This document shows positions 63,109 through 64,000 of a DNA stretch of 64,000 nucleotides, piece by piece. The translations under genes were made by a program, and so were the position numbers. The first letter of the stretch is position 1, and every line of letters starts with the position of its first letter. The notes under the pieces are model-generated. The model did no database searches. It was given only the letters and a program-made list of their open reading frames with translations, and was not told where the DNA came from. The stretch comes from Neoechinorhynchus agilis (Eukaryota > Acanthocephala). The stretch is taken from positions 496,001 to 560,000 of the forward strand of contig CM121342.1 in assembly GCA_051530055.1 (NCBI GenBank), written 5' to 3'.

Positions 63109-63592
63109 ATTTAGACAACAATCGTTTTCTCCATCCTTTAATCATGGAAACTTTTTAGAAATCAAAGGTGCAGATAAATTTTCGGAATTACAATCTTTGC
63201 CGACAGCATGTCGCGTCAATTTTGTAAACGATATTGAAATTTTTATCCATTTAAGGGCGTTTTATCTATTATGTCGTTTAAAATCGTAATTCAACTTCGT
63301 AACTTTGATAAATATATTGGATTTTTGATTCGGAAAATCTATGAAATTCGACTTATTTTTTGCAGTAGGAATAAAGCGATCACGTCTGTAAAAAAAATCG
63401 TGACAAGTTTTATTTAAATAGGAAAATGTGAGTTATATTTTGTTATACTAAGAAACAAGCAAATACACAAATCAGTGAAAAATGTTTGTTAGGCTTTTAC
63501 AAAAGAATATAACTTCAAATATTTGCATTGTTTGGAGCTTTTACAAACATGCGATCGTGATAAAATTTATGTATTTTGTTTTTCTCGCCTCA
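63109..63592. other. Intergenic or intronic AT-rich stretch
   Basis: Very AT-rich, with many stops in all frames and no recognisable gene, RNA or repeat. If the minus-strand exon candidate just to the right is real, this is its downstream intron or 3' UTR. Confidence 0.45.
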
Positions 63593-63765
63593 TTAGTCTT
63601 CTAAGTCGACTTTACCAGCCACCGGGAGAAAATGTTTCTGAGTTTTAAGGAAGTTTTCCTGGTAGTAGTCAAAGCCGAGGTGTGAATATAATCGCTTTTT
63701 ATCCGCAACTGACATCGAACGCCAACGAATTCGTTGAATAGAGGTTTTTATCACTTCACTTGATA
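63593..63765 (-). CDS. Possible exon, weakly VPS13-like, unresolved
   Basis: A minus-strand frame of about 57 codons reads IQRIRWRSMSVADKKRLYS then HLGFDYYQENFLKTQKHF and LPVAG before reaching TAA at 63,593. A GTAAAG splice donor overlaps the G after LPVA (exon end 63,616), and AG acceptors lie near 63,755-63,761, so it may be an internal exon of about 140 bp. The segment S-x-x-x-K-x-x-LY-x-x-LGF recalls the 'S.EEK..LY.AIGY' stretch of VPS13 lipid-transfer proteins, but the match is short. Read through to TAA it could instead be the C-terminus of a small protein. The region right of 63,765 has no further coding sign before the window ends. Confidence 0.3.
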
Positions 63766-64000
63766 TTTTTCAATTCAATAATAAATAAAATTGTTTTGAA
63801 TACAACACAAGAAAATGCATTCAGTGTTTACGATTTAAACTGTTCAAATATTTACAAAGCAATACACAATTCAATCTTTTTATTTTATCATAACAAAACT
63901 CTTGGATGTATTTTAGAGAGGCCCGTTTAAATGATCAAAGTTATAAATCATTGGGATGAAAATTGTAACAGATTCGTAATAATCTATAATCTTGTTGGGA
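63766..64000. other. AT-rich end of window, nothing recognised
   Basis: Low-GC sequence with TTTATT and AATAAA-like strings on both strands and no open frame of note. It may be intron sequence of the minus-strand exon candidate at its left. Confidence 0.4.

Noticed and set aside
47626-64000. tRNA or rRNA genes
   Set aside because: I scanned for the GGTTCGAATCC-type B box and for rRNA-like GC-rich blocks and saw none.

Overview
This is eukaryotic, almost certainly animal, DNA. Three things show it: a spliced VPS45 gene with GT-AG introns of 41 to 50 bp, a CHFR-type ubiquitin ligase with a PAR-binding zinc finger, and remains of animal-type retroelements (Penelope-like and APE-type LINE). Very short introns and sub-kilobase gaps between genes suggest a compact, AT-rich invertebrate genome. 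The sequence does not allow me to name the phylum.

Positions 1 to about 47,625 (three quarters of the window) are one uninterrupted, head-to-tail satellite array of roughly 330 copies of a 144-bp unit. The unit is itself built hierarchically: eight 18-bp elements, each beginning with a variant of GGTATTCRT, pair into four 36-bp subunits that make up the 144-bp unit. Above that, blocks of 6 to 30 units carrying shared marker variants were copied as larger segments (933 bp, about 2.3, 2.6, 2.9 and 4.3 kb). One reading frame of the consensus unit is fully open because 144 is divisible by 3, but it has no Met codon and is cut by recurrent stop and indel variants, so I do not call it a gene. Two stretches (about 45,255-46,370 and 46,845-47,215), plus smaller ones near 16.1 and 18.4 kb, are full of single-base losses and look like poor consensus sequence or decayed repeats. 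The array frays out between 47,621 and 47,740.

The last 16 kb hold genes and old retroelements. In order: a Penelope-like RT fossil on the minus strand touching the satellite edge; a TAF10-like histone-fold gene (minus); a CHFR-like gene (plus) that starts just before the RING and lacks the FHA domain; a retroelement cluster bounded by 51-bp perfect direct repeats (a minus-strand three-zinc-finger fragment and a plus-strand LINE with ORF1, endonuclease and RT); a strong RNA hairpin; a four-TM tetraspanin-like gene; a complete eight-exon VPS45; a weak minus-strand gene; an intronless ubiquitin-specific protease; a decayed fragment of a second copy of that protease; and a possible exon on the minus strand near the right end.

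The genes do not form one pathway. Two of them (CHFR E3 ligase and USP deubiquitinase) act on ubiquitin, VPS45 and the tetraspanin-like protein act in membranes, and the TAF10-like protein is a general transcription factor subunit. The most unusual element is the nested 18/36/144-bp satellite and its abrupt junction with the gene region.
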